From the IMG/VR virus record IMGVR_UViG_3300048928_000251, positions 1-22,025 of that record: a stretch of 22,025 nucleotides of DNA, one strand, 5' to 3'. A model generated the notes under the pieces. The model worked only from the letters and a program-made list of their open reading frames with translations, was not told the origin of the DNA and did not search any database. Position numbers and translations under genes: made by a program. Source of the DNA: a virus. Shown piece after piece: positions 1-7,726 of the stretch. Position 1 is the stretch's first letter. Every line of letters starts with the position of its first letter.

Positions 1-442
1 ACCGCCCATTTTTCAAATCCTTTTTAAATCTCATGACAAACGGCTCATAGCCGTGTTTTGCAAATGCCTTGCGCCAGCCGCTTCGACCGACAAAACAAAC
101 TTCATCAGCGCCGATCTCTCGCGCCCATGCCTCGAACGGGTCAATCATCTGAACTAAGTCAGTGCCTCCATCGCCAGCAAGTTCGCAAAGCATCACTCGC
201 TTACGGCCTGTAAATTCGCTGACAATGATTTCTGATGTAGCAAAAGCCTGGAATTTCTCGTTTTCGTCGAGGATTAGCCAAAGCTGTTGCTCCCCTGATA
301 AGAGTTGATCAGCGATCGTTCGCACTGACAGCTCATCAGGAAACCGCGCCACAAGCTTGTTCATGGCTGCGGTGATTTCGGGCCCGTATTTCTCTAGGCG
401 CTCCAGCGGCCAATCCTGCGTAAGATGAATAGAAAGCGTCAT
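1..442 (-). CDS. GNAT-like phage protein, partial (C-terminus outside window)
   Basis: The frame is open from ATG at 442 to the left edge, giving 147 residues with no stop, so the 3' end is missing. The protein starts MTLSIHLTQDW. Its C-terminal half has the pattern LCELAGDGG, then DPFEAWAREIGADEV, then GRSGWRKAFAKHGYE. That pattern resembles the small acetyltransferase-like proteins encoded among podovirus tail and internal-virion genes. The start codon overlaps the stop of the gp10-like gene as ATGA, so the two are translationally coupled in the late operon. By family and place it may act in virion assembly or modify a protein; no substrate can be inferred. The GNAT assignment rests on remembered resemblance, not on a clear acetyl-CoA-binding motif. 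Confidence 0.65.
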   Translation of the reverse strand, partial: MTLSIHLTQDWPLERLEKYGPEITAAMNKLVARFPDELSVRTIADQLLSGEQQLWLILDENEKFQAFATSEIIVSEFTGRKRVMLCELAGDGGTDLVQMIDPFEAWAREIGADEVCFVGRSGWRKAFAKHGYEPFVMRFKKDLKNGR

Positions 443-1902
443 CGAAACCCCGCCGGAATGAAATCGACGTCAAAGCCTTTTGCGTGGCTCCAAGTTTCCC
501 CGGCTGGTATCCTCATGCGGAACCGATGGAACCGCGCGCGGGATCTCTTGCGCACAAGGCCGGTGTTGTTTGATGGTGTTTGTTCACCCAGCCAATGAAC
601 GGGTTCATACTGGTTTCGCCGCATGCGTATCCCAACACTAACAAACACCTGATCCGTATCCACAACCGGATAAACAGCCTCGGTTTTGTTCAACTGACCG
701 TTGGTGGCCCCGAATTCCTGCGTGGTAATCGTGGCTTCCATATTGGCAGCAGAAAACGAACCAAGCTTCAAATCAGGTGAGAACGCGCCGAGAATTGGCG
801 CGCCGCCCTGCCATGCTTTACTGTCGAGAGAAAACGGCAGTGCATCCACGTCAGTTGAAACAGCATCAAGCCCGTCGAGCGTGTAGCCTTCTGTGTAGAT
901 CGGCATAATCGCACTCGCGCGAATTTCGATCAGGCTCCAGCGCTGCAAGCCCCAATCATACACCAGCATCTCATTGTAAATTCCGGTGCCGTTGTAATCC
1001 ATTGCCCAATAAACGCGGGAATAGAATGGATCGATCACCCCGATCATGTCGGAAATGTTCGATGAATTGAGCTTGGTGAAAATCGATCTATCGACCTTTT
1101 CGAAGCCGATTGGATTGATACCCCCATCAGAGCCAATCTGAAAGAAGCCGCCCTCATCTGCATAGAAGGTGAAAGCGCCACGACTGGCGATTGAATAGGG
1201 AGACTTTGCGCCGCGTTTGTCCTGAATTTTCACGAAGGAGAACACAAACTGAGAGCCGGGAATGAACGTTCCTAGATAGATTGCGTTCTGCATGAAGATT
1301 ATTGGATTGGTCGCCTCGCTTGACCCCTGCACCGTTCCGCCGTCTGGGAATATCTGAATGTCAGAATTACGCTGTCCCGGCGTCCAAAACTCCGCATCGT
1401 TGAGCCCTGACCACTGCACACCATTGGGCAAGTCAGGCATGCACATGAGACAAACAAAGTTATCCCAGATCCGCACAAGACCCGCGCGCGGTGGGTTGCC
1501 GCCAAGATCACGAAATTTCTCGTCCTTGCCTATCTCAAAGACCTGGGGGTTATCGTTCTGGTTGACTGCAATGACAAAATCACCAAATGCAGCAAATGAC
1601 CATCGAGCTTCATTGTCGGCTGAATAGGTCGTGTTTTCCTTGCTAACGTCTGCCCAAGACAAATCAGTTGCATCAAGCCTGTAAAGCTTTGATCCAGTAC
1701 CTGCGAACACAAACACCCCACCATCGAGCGAGCGAAACGCAAACGCGCCTAACGGCTTTTCTGGGAATTCTTGCGTGAAGTCGCTAAAGGCGGGCATCGG
1801 AATGTAACCATCCTGACCGGGAAGAACGTTCAACACGTCATCGGTAAAGGCGGAATTGAGATCAGCAACATCGGGCCGAAACTCTGCAGCGGATATCAGC
1901 AT
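439..1902 (-). CDS. P22 gp10-like packaged-DNA stabilisation / tail hub protein
   Basis: A 487-residue protein beginning MLISAAEFRPDVADLN. I chose ATG at 1902 over a further-upstream ATG because it lies one base after the stop of the adaptor gene (TAAcATG); the longer form would overlap that gene by 86 bases. Length is close to P22 gp10 (about 470 residues), which joins the portal/adaptor ring to the tail needle and keeps DNA in the head. Many short repeated beta-type segments (for example FRSLDGGVFVFAGTG and WSFAAFGDFVIAVNQND) suggest a beta-propeller-like fold, consistent with that role. It sits directly after the head-tail adaptor, the P22 order. Assignment to the gp10 type is from order, size and fold impression; sequence identity to P22 is likely low. 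Confidence 0.7.
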   Translation of the reverse strand: MLISAAEFRPDVADLNSAFTDDVLNVLPGQDGYIPMPAFSDFTQEFPEKPLGAFAFRSLDGGVFVFAGTGSKLYRLDATDLSWADVSKENTTYSADNEARWSFAAFGDFVIAVNQNDNPQVFEIGKDEKFRDLGGNPPRAGLVRIWDNFVCLMCMPDLPNGVQWSGLNDAEFWTPGQRNSDIQIFPDGGTVQGSSEATNPIIFMQNAIYLGTFIPGSQFVFSFVKIQDKRGAKSPYSIASRGAFTFYADEGGFFQIGSDGGINPIGFEKVDRSIFTKLNSSNISDMIGVIDPFYSRVYWAMDYNGTGIYNEMLVYDWGLQRWSLIEIRASAIMPIYTEGYTLDGLDAVSTDVDALPFSLDSKAWQGGAPILGAFSPDLKLGSFSAANMEATITTQEFGATNGQLNKTEAVYPVVDTDQVFVSVGIRMRRNQYEPVHWLGEQTPSNNTGLVRKRSRARFHRFRMRIPAGETWSHAKGFDVDFIPAGFR

Positions 1903-1903
1903 G

Positions 1904-2611
1904 TTAGAACGCAGTCGCTTTGATGCGACCGCTCCCGTTTCGTTTGGATGTTTCGGCTTTGAGCAGGCCATCTTGCTCGCGATAATCATCGAGTGCAGCG
2001 ACGGCTAATTGCTCGTCTTGCAGGTAGTTGCGGTAAAGCTCGAACTTCGCGCGGGCCTTCACCATGTCAAAGGCTTCCGTAAACCACACATTGCTGTCGT
2101 CTGCGGACTGAACCGGTGCAAGACGATACGGGCCAAGCTGGAGCCGGATTGTGTATTCTTGTTCGCCGGGGATGGGATAGAGCCGGATACGCTGCCCGAA
2201 ATACGTGAAGCTATTCGGTTGTCCCTTTGCGGCGGTGCCATAAGAAAGGGTTTCCAGCTCTTCTGGGCTTACGCGAGTTAGCACCCTGCGCTGTGCATCG
2301 CCGTCTTCGCTATAGGCAGCAACAATGCGCACAAGCGAGGCAATATTCGGGTTGTCACGGCTGTCATACCATTCTTGGCCTTCAACCGTTTGGAAGGTGG
2401 TGTCCCGCGTTTCATTGAAATAATACGGCTCACGCTCGCAGACGCGTATGGCTTTAAATATGCAGGTCTGGATCTGATTGAGGTATTCCCCGGTCGTATC
2501 GTCAATCTCGTCCGATATCACCGTCAACATATCGTAGAATGTGCGATCTGCAGGATCGAGTAGTGACGGGATTGTGTTATTTGGTCCGCCGGTTTGAACG
2601 GTAATAGCCAT
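1904..2611 (-). CDS. Phage head-tail adaptor protein (P22 gp4 / SU10 adaptor-like)
   Basis: A 235-residue protein. It contains features common in portal-bound adaptor rings: an N-terminal helical part with NQIQTCIFKAIRVCER, a FNETRDTTFQTVEGQEWYD segment, then a beta-rich part (FTYFGQRIRLYPIPGEQEYTIRLQLG). The C-terminal helical part includes FTEAFDMVKARAKFELYRNY. Such proteins form a 12-fold ring under the portal after packaging and seal the head. The start at 2611 has a good ribosome site (GAGGT seven bases before ATG). It follows a strong hairpin terminator at 2627-2652 and is followed one base later by the gp10-like gene. The family call is from pattern memory and position. Confidence 0.75.
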   Translation of the reverse strand: MAITVQTGGPNNTIPSLLDPADRTFYDMLTVISDEIDDTTGEYLNQIQTCIFKAIRVCEREPYYFNETRDTTFQTVEGQEWYDSRDNPNIASLVRIVAAYSEDGDAQRRVLTRVSPEELETLSYGTAAKGQPNSFTYFGQRIRLYPIPGEQEYTIRLQLGPYRLAPVQSADDSNVWFTEAFDMVKARAKFELYRNYLQDEQLAVAALDDYREQDGLLKAETSKRNGSGRIKATAF

Positions 2612-2626
2612 TGAAATACCTCACAT

Positions 2627-2652
2627 AAAAGAAAAGCGCCCCGTAGGGCGCT
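2627..2652 (-). terminator. Rho-independent terminator inside late operon
   Basis: On the minus strand a perfect 7-bp stem AGCGCCC/GGGCGCT closes a 4-nt loop and is followed by TTTTCTTTT. It lies between the head-fibre gene and the adaptor gene, both leftward, so it would end or reduce transcription from the capsid genes unless read through by antitermination. Confidence 0.8.
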
Positions 2653-2659
2653 CTGTTAA

Positions 2660-2998
2660 TCATGCCATTTGACCGGCTGCTTTTAGCTTCGCCAGCAAGG
2701 CGTTAAAGTCCGTCACTAAGCCCGCAACATCGGTGGCGGTACTGTTCGCCTGCGCTGCCGCCATTTTCACAAAGCCGAGCTTTGAGGCCGTTGCTGCATC
2801 ATGCGTGTGATTGCCTGCTGCAGCTGTTGCAGACGTCGAGCCAATTGTTGGCGGAAAGGTCGAAGGCTTGCCACTGATATCAGTCCAGCTCGCTGACGAA
2901 CTGCCACCGCCGGGCGTGACTTCAACACCATTGACGAAGAGTTTCCCCACCAACATGCGCTGATACTGATAGCGCGAACAGGTTCCGGTTATTTTCAT
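2660..2998 (-). CDS. Head fibre / capsid decoration-type protein
   Basis: A 112-residue protein. The N-terminus (residues about 1-30) contains MLVGKLFVNGVEVTPGGG. The middle is a Gly/Ser/Thr/Ala-rich linker with GNHTHDAATA, a motif frequent in phage fibres. The C-terminal half (GFVKMAAAQANSTATDVAGLV, then DFNALLAKLKAAGQMA) matches the C-terminal domain of phi29-type head fibre proteins (Phage_fiber_2 family), which trimerises and binds the capsid surface. ATG at 2998 is preceded by AAGGAAAT at proper spacing; an internal Met at residue 15 is an alternative start. The gene is enclosed by two intrinsic terminators, which may set its expression level relative to other virion genes. The domain is known from phi29-like and other phages; its role here is inferred. 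Confidence 0.75.
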   Translation of the reverse strand: MKITGTCSRYQYQRMLVGKLFVNGVEVTPGGGSSSASWTDISGKPSTFPPTIGSTSATAAAGNHTHDAATASKLGFVKMAAAQANSTATDVAGLVTDFNALLAKLKAAGQMA

Positions 2999-3011
2999 TC
3001 GGATTTCCTTT

Positions 3012-3039
3012 CAAAAGTAAAGGAGGGCCGAAGCCCTCC
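3012..3039 (-). terminator. Rho-independent terminator with TTCG tetraloop
   Basis: On the minus strand GGAGGGC-TTCG-GCCCTCC forms a perfect 7-bp stem with a stable UUCG loop and is followed by TTTACTTTT. It starts 2 bases after the stop codon of the small virion gene at 3042-3422 and precedes the head-fibre gene. Confidence 0.85.
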
Positions 3040-3041
3040 CC

Positions 3042-3422
3042 TCAATTATCAACCGCGTACTCAATGACGATAATCGCTTCGCCCGCTGTAGCCTCTTCGC
3101 TACGCGTGAAGGTCACAACGGTTTCAATCGGACGATATGCCTCTGCGGCAGAGCCGAAGCCCGTAATGGCAACAGTGCCTAGCGCGATTGCAGCCCCGAA
3201 AGCATCGGGAGCGCCGTTCTCGTCACCGACTTCCATTGTACCAGCTGAGAATGGCGTCACGACATAAACGCGCGCGTTGAGAATAACGGCACGGTCAGGC
3301 AGGACGCCCACTTCGCCCTCAAGGCTGAGGTCATCAAACGACACGCGTTTGCGCAAAATGTGCGAGACCTGTAAATCAAGCTGACGCCCACGCTTTGGCT
3401 GATGTGGATCATTGGTGGCCAT
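3042..3422 (-). CDS. Small virion-associated protein of unknown function
   Basis: A 126-residue protein starting MATNDPHQPKRGRQLDL. ATG at 3422 has a near-ideal AGGAGG eight bases upstream. It lies 13 bases after the major capsid gene and just before a terminator, so it is co-expressed with the capsid protein at high level. The N-terminal 30 residues are basic and polar; the remainder is Ala/Val/Gly-rich and probably beta-strand (ILNARVYVVTPFSAGTMEVG, TVAITGFGSA, EAIIVIEYAVDN). Position and apparent beta fold suggest a capsid decoration or stabilisation protein, but I do not recognise a named family. The product is a real gene with high confidence; function is inference. Confidence 0.75.
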   Translation of the reverse strand: MATNDPHQPKRGRQLDLQVSHILRKRVSFDDLSLEGEVGVLPDRAVILNARVYVVTPFSAGTMEVGDENGAPDAFGAAIALGTVAITGFGSAAEAYRPIETVVTFTRSEEATAGEAIIVIEYAVDN

Positions 3423-3435
3423 GTTCTAAGCCTCC

Positions 3436-4533
3436 TTATTCTGCTGGTTTCGCATAGGTGGAAACAACGATGGTTCCGAAGTCTTCACCATCGAATTTGG
3501 TTTTCTTCATGCCCAGAATGGTCTGCGCAGAAACACCCAACTGACGCTGATAGTCGAACAGCTCTTCGACGCGTTTGAACTTGTCTGGATTGTTCTTCAT
3601 GCCATAGGCGGCAACAGCCGACTGAGCGCCGAGCAGAACAGCACGGCGCACCGTGTCCACCATCTTGCCATTGGTGGCGACACCCGGAACAACGTGTTCA
3701 GCTTCACGCAGAATGACACCGTTATAGAGGCCGAGCGAACCATCAAAGATAGGGTTGTTCTTCCGCGATCCGGTATATGCGGCTTTGGTAATGTCGAGCC
3801 ACTGGCCATCACTGGTGTTGGTGCGCAATGACGTAACCTGCGTTGTATGCAGATACATCACATAGACCTTTTCGCCGTTCACATTGACCGGGCGCAGCTT
3901 TGGATTGGCAAGCTTTGCACGTTCAACAGCCTTGTCGATCAAGGTAAGGTCGAAAATATCGTCTTCCGTCAGTTCTTCGTCGGATGCTTTACCGCCTGCG
4001 CGGATAATGCGGCCCGGCGATGGTACGAGCGGATCATTAAAGCCGTAATGAACTGGCTTGAGGTTGATCAAACGGCCCTCAAATGGAAGCTTCGCCGCTG
4101 TGTAGCCACCCCACTGAATGAAAGCCATCATAGACATGCGGTCCGAGAACCAGTCTGTCAGGCCGTCATTGGCTTCCTGACGCAGATTGAACGGCACGCG
4201 CTGCGCGTCGATGGTATTGCCGTTGTTCTTTACCTTCACAGCATGGGCAAGCTCATTAATCATGAGCGCATCCGAATAGGTGGAAAGACCTTCTTCGTTG
4301 CCTTCCAGCGTTTCATCTTCTGAAACACCATCACCGACGAGCTGCTTACGAAGACCAAAAGTCACCTTATCGCCTGCGGCCTTCTGGGTTTCGTTCTTGA
4401 TCTGAATGATGCTGTTGGTCGAAGTACCCATAAGAGGCGCGATAGCAGTTGCTTTCGAGGTCTCTACACTGAGCTTCTTCGACCACAGCTTGTTAGCCAA
4501 AGCGTCATTGACGCCGAAATTGGTCGTAGCCAT
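3436..4533 (-). CDS. Major capsid protein, N4-gp56 family
   Basis: A 365-residue protein that builds the icosahedral shell. It shows the characteristic N-terminus of the N4 gp56 / TIGR04387 type: an early ANKLWSKKLSVET segment, then GDKVTFGLRKQLVGDGVSED, then EEGLSTYSDALMINELAHAV and the RVPFNLRQEANDGLTDWFSDR helix. Further hallmarks are KVYVMYLHTTQVTSLRTNTS and the C-terminal LFDYQRQLGVSAQTILGMKK. Length is in the usual range. ATG at 4533 has CAGGATAA upstream. The gene follows scaffold after a 144-base spacer containing no gene, which may carry a promoter or leader for strong expression. Pairing of this capsid family with a P22-type portal and gp10-like protein is typical of several proteobacterial podovirus-like prophages. 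Confidence 0.9.
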   Translation of the reverse strand: MATTNFGVNDALANKLWSKKLSVETSKATAIAPLMGTSTNSIIQIKNETQKAAGDKVTFGLRKQLVGDGVSEDETLEGNEEGLSTYSDALMINELAHAVKVKNNGNTIDAQRVPFNLRQEANDGLTDWFSDRMSMMAFIQWGGYTAAKLPFEGRLINLKPVHYGFNDPLVPSPGRIIRAGGKASDEELTEDDIFDLTLIDKAVERAKLANPKLRPVNVNGEKVYVMYLHTTQVTSLRTNTSDGQWLDITKAAYTGSRKNNPIFDGSLGLYNGVILREAEHVVPGVATNGKMVDTVRRAVLLGAQSAVAAYGMKNNPDKFKRVEELFDYQRQLGVSAQTILGMKKTKFDGEDFGTIVVSTYAKPAE

Positions 4534-4677
4534 GTGGAATTATCCTGAATTGTTTGGGTTTTGATGCCGCACATGACGTTGTGAGCGAACGAAGACGATA
4601 ACCGCCGTCACGGTGCTGGTATGACGCTCCAGCAAAACGAAGAGCAGTTTAGGGCCATGCTCCGGGCCTCATGCAGT

Positions 4678-5652
4678 TTAGGCGTTGTCACCGCCCATTA
4701 GTTTGTCGAATAGACGTTCGTTCTTTGGATCGGCCATCCATGCGGTAAACTCGGTTGGTGACATATTGGCGATTGCTTCCGCCGTCAGTGGGTCGCCGGT
4801 ATTTGTCCCGCTCGATGCGCCAAGCGTGCGTGAAGCGCGTTGGGCTTCATCAAGTGCCGCCACCTTATCAAGCGTTTGCTGCTGGATGCTCTGCGGGTCT
4901 GAGGGTGCAGCATGAGGAGCATAACCAAAGCTCTGCGCCATCTGATAGATAAGCTCCGCCGGATCGCGCCCCAACTGCCTAGCCTGCCGCACAATGTCTT
5001 TCAACTCGACATTGATCTGCGCCACACGCCCGCGAACGTCACCAAACTGTGGGTTCACAACCGCCAGCGCTTCGAGCTGCTTTTCCCGCATGTCGGAAAG
5101 GAACTGTGTCGCCTGATCGAAATCAGGTTTAGCCCCCCTTGCCTGAGCAACGGAGTAATCCCACGCGCCCCAGACCTGAGCCTCGGCCCGTTCTGTTTCG
5201 CTCTGCTGCCTTTCCTGATCCTCTTGGGCCTGCCTGCGCTGCATTTCACGGCCCTGCCACATGACATAGCCCAAGAAATCGGCGGCAGGATCGGGCGGGG
5301 TGTCTTCTGCGGGCTTGGTTTCGGCTGTTGGCTGCGTACCACCATTCTGGAGTGAAAGCAGAGTATTCCAGCGGTCATTTAGAACCGCCTGAGTACGCTG
5401 GACTTCATCAAGAATAGCCTTTGTTTTTTTATGCTCCTCACGCTCGGCGTGAAGTGCACCATGCGGGACAGTGCCACCCTTCTTTTCAGGAGCCTCACCG
5501 TCTGGCGTTTCAGGCGTTTCTGGCGCATCGGTATGCGCTGGGTCGGCCTCTGTAACAGCATCACCGCCAAGGCTTGGCGCTATAGTCTCGCCTTCGCTTT
5601 CAAAATAAGCGGCTTCGTCGGCTGTGAAGCCGTTGTCAATTTCTTCGTCCAT
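4678..5652 (-). CDS. Capsid scaffolding protein
   Basis: A 324-residue hydrophilic protein located between portal and major capsid genes, the usual scaffold position. Residues about 1-60 are very acidic and rich in Asp/Glu/Thr/Pro (DAPETPETPDGEAPEKK). The middle, about residues 65-165, is predicted helical coiled coil with many Glu/Gln/Arg (REEHKKTKAILDEVQRTQ and MQRRQAQEDQERQQSETER). The C-terminal part has further helices. Such proteins direct procapsid assembly and are removed before packaging. Start ATG at 5652 has AGGTG close upstream. The call rests on composition and gene order, since scaffold sequences are poorly conserved. Confidence 0.8.
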   Translation of the reverse strand: MDEEIDNGFTADEAAYFESEGETIAPSLGGDAVTEADPAHTDAPETPETPDGEAPEKKGGTVPHGALHAEREEHKKTKAILDEVQRTQAVLNDRWNTLLSLQNGGTQPTAETKPAEDTPPDPAADFLGYVMWQGREMQRRQAQEDQERQQSETERAEAQVWGAWDYSVAQARGAKPDFDQATQFLSDMREKQLEALAVVNPQFGDVRGRVAQINVELKDIVRQARQLGRDPAELIYQMAQSFGYAPHAAPSDPQSIQQQTLDKVAALDEAQRASRTLGASSGTNTGDPLTAEAIANMSPTEFTAWMADPKNERLFDKLMGGDNA

Positions 5653-5667
5653 TGTTCACCTGTTGGG

Positions 5668-7716
5668 TTATCTGCCGCCTGCGGCGCGCGTTACATTCGC
5701 ATCCGCATTTCGTTGGCGGATTGCGTTCTGAGTGGCATCAATCGCCAAGCGTTGCTGTGCGAGCTGGTTTTTAGCCTGCGTTGTTTGCAGATCCATTTGC
5801 GCCTGTTGTTGCTGCACATAGAGCGCGATCTGGCCCGACTGTTGATCGAGCTGGTTCTTGGCCTGCTTGTGCTGCAAATCCGCCTGTTTTTCCGCCACGC
5901 GCATTTGTAATTCCTGCTGACGTGGATCGGGTGGCGGCGGCTGCTGGGCTTGCTCTTGCTGCTTCTGCTGGAGTTCCTTCGTCCACTGATCAACCAATGT
6001 GGCAGGCAGCGGGGAATATTTCAGCATTTGCAACATGACGTCTGGCGTCATTTCGTTTTGCAGCAATGGCATCATCTGTTGAAGAACCGCCCATGTCCGT
6101 TCTTTTTCGTTCGGGCTAGTCGGTGCATCATCCACGATGATTTCATATTCGATGTTCGTTTTGTCTGGACGAACAAGAGGCACATACTCCTGCTTGTCCT
6201 GTCCCACGATACGAATGAGCCGCCCATCAGACAGATAATTCTGAATGAGGTGCAGAATGATTTTTCCCTGCCGCTTACGATATCGCCTAAGACTGTCAAA
6301 CAGCGATGCTAGAAGGTTGAGCGACGACTGTTTGCGGGTCTGCTCGAGAATGCCAGGCTGATCAACTTCGCGCGTTCCGATGAATTCAGCCGATAGGCCA
6401 GTTACATCGTTGATTGCTTCCTTGCTTTCATTGAACAGCTGGAAAAAGCCGGTCGGGAATTGTGCAGTTGGCTTTGGCTGGATCGCATCCGCACTGAGCT
6501 TGCCTTGCTTCGCCCATGTGATGCTGTCAGCTCTCGACCAACTCTCCTCGGCCTGCCGGTCGTCTTCGAATGCTCCCCGCTCTGCAATAATGCCACCTTT
6601 CGACTGGCTGTTAAGCAGATACATTACTTGGCTGAAAAACTTGTTTGACCAGCGCTGCGGGTCCTTCGTTGGACGTACAACCCCGTAGAACTGCTTTTTC
6701 AGTTTATCGCGATAGCCCGTGATGCACTCCCAGCCGAATGTGCCGGCAGGGATCAAAGGCTTGTCAGGGTCGCCAAGAACTTCCCGGCCAATGAAGGCAC
6801 GCTTCACAACCTTGCGCCGTTGTTTCACATGCTTGAAGCCCGGAATATTCTTTGTCAGCAAATCGATCTGCTGCTTTGAGTATTCCCGCATCTGGCCTGT
6901 CTGCATGTCTGGACCGCGATAATAGGTTTCACGCTCCAGCCACCGACATTCCACGATAGTGCAAAGATTGTTCTGGTACTGGTCTGCTATATCGTTTTGA
7001 TCGCCGGTGTAGAAATTGGCCTCGGTCTGATCATACAGGCCTGTTGGGTCATCCATAAGGGACTTCGCCCAACCCGCATGCAGCATTTCCGGCGCGATAT
7101 CCGGGAACATCTCCTGTACTTCAGACAGCGGCTTCTCATCGGCGTAAAAGAGATGCGTCACGTCTTCTAGGTTGGGCTTTACCGCATTCTTGTCCCAGAC
7201 GAATTTAAGCGGATCAAGGCGAGACATGCACGGCGCGCCGTCCGGGTTATCGTCAAAGTCTATGCGCGTGTCAGTCCAGCCCATACCGCAAATCGAAACG
7301 TCTTCGAAAGCGTCAGAGTCAACACTTTCACCGTCCGTCTCGTCGCGGAACCATTCGCCTGCACTGGTTAGAAGCTCATTCGCTTCCGCTGCACCAAGCT
7401 GACGCGGAATAAAACGGACTTCGCGCCGGTTGTTCACCTCTGACCCGCGAACCGCGTTCACCAAAGGCGCAACGCGATTGAACGTCATGACAGGTCTGCC
7501 CTGTTCTTTCAGCGCCTGCTCATCGGCTTGGCTCCACTGGTCGCCGTTATAGAAAGCATAATCCTCGCGGGCTTCCTTTCGCCATTCGTTGGCGTGCGTC
7601 ACGTCCTGCCGATACCACCCCTTTAGCCTGCGCGTCAGGGCTTCACGATCAAGGCGCGACGGGTCGCTTTCGCCAGCCTGTTCGACCGCCGACTTATCGT
7701 CGTCATCATCTGTCAT
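5668..7716 (-). CDS. Phage portal protein, P22 gp1 type
   Basis: A 682-residue protein forming the dodecameric DNA entry ring at one capsid vertex. I place the start at ATG 7716 (MTDDDDDKSAVEQ), which has AAGGAAAA at correct spacing and lies 10 bases after the terminase stop; an in-frame ATG at 7815 would overlap terminase by 89 bases. Recognisable P22-portal traits are WRKEAREDYAFYNGDQWS and LKEQGRPVMTFNRVAPLVNAV near the N-terminus, and a central FGWECITGYRDKLKKQFYGV and SKGGIIAERGAFEDDRQAEE. A later trait is TGLSAEFIGTREVDQPGILE. Length is near P22 portal (725). From about residue 578 the tail is extremely Gln-rich and helical with a repeated QAKNQL(D/A)QQ element, resembling the barrel helix that projects into the head in P22. 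Confidence 0.92.
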   Translation of the reverse strand: MTDDDDDKSAVEQAGESDPSRLDREALTRRLKGWYRQDVTHANEWRKEAREDYAFYNGDQWSQADEQALKEQGRPVMTFNRVAPLVNAVRGSEVNNRREVRFIPRQLGAAEANELLTSAGEWFRDETDGESVDSDAFEDVSICGMGWTDTRIDFDDNPDGAPCMSRLDPLKFVWDKNAVKPNLEDVTHLFYADEKPLSEVQEMFPDIAPEMLHAGWAKSLMDDPTGLYDQTEANFYTGDQNDIADQYQNNLCTIVECRWLERETYYRGPDMQTGQMREYSKQQIDLLTKNIPGFKHVKQRRKVVKRAFIGREVLGDPDKPLIPAGTFGWECITGYRDKLKKQFYGVVRPTKDPQRWSNKFFSQVMYLLNSQSKGGIIAERGAFEDDRQAEESWSRADSITWAKQGKLSADAIQPKPTAQFPTGFFQLFNESKEAINDVTGLSAEFIGTREVDQPGILEQTRKQSSLNLLASLFDSLRRYRKRQGKIILHLIQNYLSDGRLIRIVGQDKQEYVPLVRPDKTNIEYEIIVDDAPTSPNEKERTWAVLQQMMPLLQNEMTPDVMLQMLKYSPLPATLVDQWTKELQQKQQEQAQQPPPPDPRQQELQMRVAEKQADLQHKQAKNQLDQQSGQIALYVQQQQAQMDLQTTQAKNQLAQQRLAIDATQNAIRQRNADANVTRAAGGR

Positions 7717-7726
7717 TGAGTTTTCC

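Noticed and set aside
4644-4682. Direct repeat GCAGTTTAGG at 4644 and 4673
   Set aside because: Only two short copies, the second running into the scaffold stop codon; it could be chance and no function is evident.
5431-5910. Rightward 159-codon frame across scaffold and portal ends
   Set aside because: It spans the junction of two real leftward genes; its Leu/Arg-rich translation is typical of an antisense shadow of Gln/Glu-rich helices.
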